Shown here: positions 7,056 to 8,436 of the stretch, piece by piece | Layout: every line of letters starts with the position of its first letter | How positions within the stretch are numbered: position 1 is the stretch's first letter | DNA from: an uncultured Rhodanobacteraceae bacterium | GTDB lineage: Bacteria > Pseudomonadota > Gammaproteobacteria > Xanthomonadales > SZUA-5 | DNA length: 8,436 nucleotides | Direction of reading: 5' to 3' | Assembly: GCA_937928755.1 (NCBI GenBank) | Contig: CALEZI010000041.1 | Location: 1 to 8,436 of the forward strand | Made by a program: the position numbers and the translations under genes | Notes under the pieces: generated by a model | Databases searched by the model: none | What the model saw: the letters and a program-made list of their open reading frames with translations, nothing else | What the model was told of the DNA's origin: nothing

Positions 7056-8305
7056 GCACTGCGCTGGCCGAACGCCTGCTGGCGAGCCTGCCGGCGGTTA
7101 CCGACGACGGCGATCGGGTCGCGCGCGAGGCCTTCCTGGCAGCGGGATTGCCGGACCGCAAGGTCGAATCCTGGCGTTACAGCGCGTTGACCGGACTGGC
7201 GTCGCTGGATCCGGCGGCGGGATTCGTCGAACCGGTGGTCGTTCCGGAAATGGCGGGGGTTCGCGGCACGCTCGCCGAGTTTCGAAGTGGCAGGTATACG
7301 TTGGCGACGAATCTGCCCGTAGGCCTCTCGCTCTCTGTGGGAGCGGGCTTGTCCCGCGAGCCTTTGCGCGGCCCACCGGGAAAAGATCGCGGGACAAGCC
7401 CGCTCCCGCAGAAGGCGGCGCAGGCTGGCGCTTTTCGTTGGCTGGTCGAAGCGGGCGTGTCGCAGACACTCGAGGTCGACGTCACTGCGCCGGTCGCCGG
7501 CATCTGGCGCCTCGCTATGCAGCACGATGCGGCTGGCCTGACGCAGTCGCGGTGCCGCGTTCGCGTGCACGCCGGTGCTTCGATCGCCCTGGTCGAGCAT
7601 GTCTTCGGCGGCGATGACGCGATTGGCCTGTCGAACCGCTTGCTCGACATCGAGCTTGAACCCGGAGCTTCGCTGACCTGGATCCGAGTGCAGGAATCCG
7701 GCGCGAAGGCGCAGTCGATACAACACACTGCGGCACGCCTTGCCGCCGGCGCGCACCTCGATCTGGTGTCGCTGGAACTCGGCGGGTTGTGGTCACGGCA
7801 TGAGCTGGCCATCGACCTCACCGGCGCGCAGGCGCAGGCGAAGGTCACCGGACTGGTCGCTCTGCAAGGTCGCCAGCATCACGACACGCAGTTGTCGCTG
7901 ACCCATGCAGTGGGTGCGGCGGACTCGCGTACGCTGTGGAAAGCGATCGCCAACGGGCGCTCGCGCTCGGTGTTCAATGGTCTGATCACGGTCGCCCCCG
8001 GCGCCGATCAGACCGAGGCGCACCTCAAAACGTCGAATCTTCTGCTATCGCCGCACGCGGAGATCGACACCAAGCCGGAACTGGTGATCGAGGCCGATGA
8101 AGTGGTGTGCTCGCACGGTGCGACGGTTGGCCAGCTCGATGACAAGGCCTTGTTTTATCTGCGTTCGCGCGGCATTCCGGAGGCACAGGCACGGCAAATG
8201 CTGACGCTGGCATTCGGCGGCGAGGTGCTGTCGGCGGTCGCATCGGCCGATCTGCGCGCAGCGCTGGCCGAGCGCGTGTCCTCACACATGCCGCAAACGG
8301 CGTAG
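7052..8305 (+). CDS. sufD: Fe-S cluster assembly protein SufD, with an in-frame palindromic repeat
   Basis: SufD is the SufB paralogue that completes the SufBC2D scaffold and contributes to iron and cluster handling at the SufB-SufD interface. It has 417 residues from the ATG overlapping the sufC stop. The N-terminal helical part includes GLPDRKVESWRYSALTGL (residues 33-50). The C-terminal beta-helix and tail are well conserved: HLKTSNLLLSPHAEIDTKPEL, then CSHGATVGQLDDKALFYLRS with C353 and H355, the latter matching the E. coli H360 region, and then RGIPEAQARQMLTLAFGGEVL. Residues 96-120 are encoded by a REPIN-like repeat (7336-7410) of 25 codons that contributes a Gly/Pro/Arg-rich stretch unlike SufD. 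The repeat lies in the N-terminal region, where the family is most variable, and the frame stays open. The protein is therefore probably functional, but this segment should be treated as a foreign loop. Confidence 0.94.
7336..7410. repeat. REPIN-like inverted REP doublet inside sufD
   Basis: A 24-base REP at 7336-7359 (TGTGGGAGCGGGCTTGTCCC then GCGA) recurs as its reverse complement at 7387-7410 with one difference (T to C in the third base). The two are separated by a 27-base centre. Each REP contains an imperfect stem GCGGG-CTTGT-CCCGC, and the GTGGG feet face outward. The whole unit is exactly 75 bases, so it keeps the sufD reading frame. Both arms and the centre are free of stops in that frame. 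The near-identity of the arms suggests recent insertion or selection on the pairing. Confidence 0.9.
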
Positions 8306-8396
8306 GTCACGTTGGCCGCGAATGCGGCCTACGTGACGCTGTCCCGCCGGTGCCTCGGCCGGATTGTCACGTAGCTCGCTCCGCGAGCAACGTGAC
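8306..8396. repeat. Inverted pair of GTAG-containing hairpins after sufD
   Basis: Hairpin 1 (8306-8337) and hairpin 2 (8366-8396) are the same element in opposite orientations. Read from its own GTAG side, each is GTCACGTAG, a 5-base stem arm, a loop of 3-4 bases, the paired arm, then CAACGTGAC. The inner stems differ (GCCGC/GCGGC versus CTCGC/GCGAG) but each pairs perfectly, so the changes are compensatory. A single mismatch sits at the same place in both stems. Hairpin 1 starts on the base after the sufD stop. With no T-run, a classical terminator is unlikely. The remaining 40 bases of the window hold no gene I can support. Confidence 0.8.
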
Positions 8397-8436
8397 CTTC
8401 TATGACCCTACTCTCAGTCAAGCAGTCACCGATAGT

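Noticed and set aside
7336..7410. sufD as a pseudogene disrupted by a repeat
   Set aside because: The insert is a multiple of three, contains no stop, and the conserved C-terminal region with C353 and H355 is intact.
8306..8396. Rho-independent terminator of the suf operon
   Set aside because: The hairpins have no following T-run and match each other as dispersed-type palindromes, and suf operons usually continue with sufS.

Overview
The window holds two back-to-back housekeeping clusters from a GC-rich gammaproteobacterium, most likely of the Xanthomonadales/Lysobacterales. I infer this from three things: an Rrf2 regulator of the type that heads xanthomonad suf operons, the order regulator-sufB-sufC-sufD, and GTAG-footed palindromes resembling the SMAG repeats described in Stenotrophomonas maltophilia. 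The species cannot be named from this sequence.

Left half, minus strand (read from about 3760 down to 1): a urease operon in the order ureD, ureA, a small membrane-protein gene, ureB, ureC, and what looks like the first codons of ureE running off the window. UreA, UreB and UreC are the gamma, beta and alpha subunits of the nickel urease. UreD is an accessory protein for nickel insertion. Every nickel ligand and catalytic residue of UreC is present. Between ureA and ureB sits a 67-codon gene, joined to both neighbours by ATGA overlaps. It encodes a predicted secreted or membrane-anchored, histidine-rich peptide that I do not recognise as a standard urease component; it is the best candidate here for something undescribed.

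Middle (3761-4052): the divergent intergenic region between ureD and the suf regulator. It is packed with GTAG-type palindromes, including four tandem units of 37 bp. Next to the regulator is a possible promoter overlapped by a short inverted repeat.

Right half, plus strand (4053-8305): an Rrf2-family Fe-S-sensing regulator, then sufB, sufC and sufD, which form the SufBC2D scaffold that assembles Fe-S clusters. sufC and sufD overlap by ATGA. Later suf genes (sufS and others) would lie to the right of the window.

The most striking general feature is the density of short palindromic repeats of several families. They sit in the ureB-ureC gap, the ureD/regulator gap, the regulator-sufB gap, the sufB-sufC gap, after sufD, and inside the sufD coding sequence. 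The copy inside sufD is a REPIN-like inverted doublet of exactly 75 bp that is read through in frame. No tRNA, rRNA, CRISPR array, transposase or phage gene was seen.
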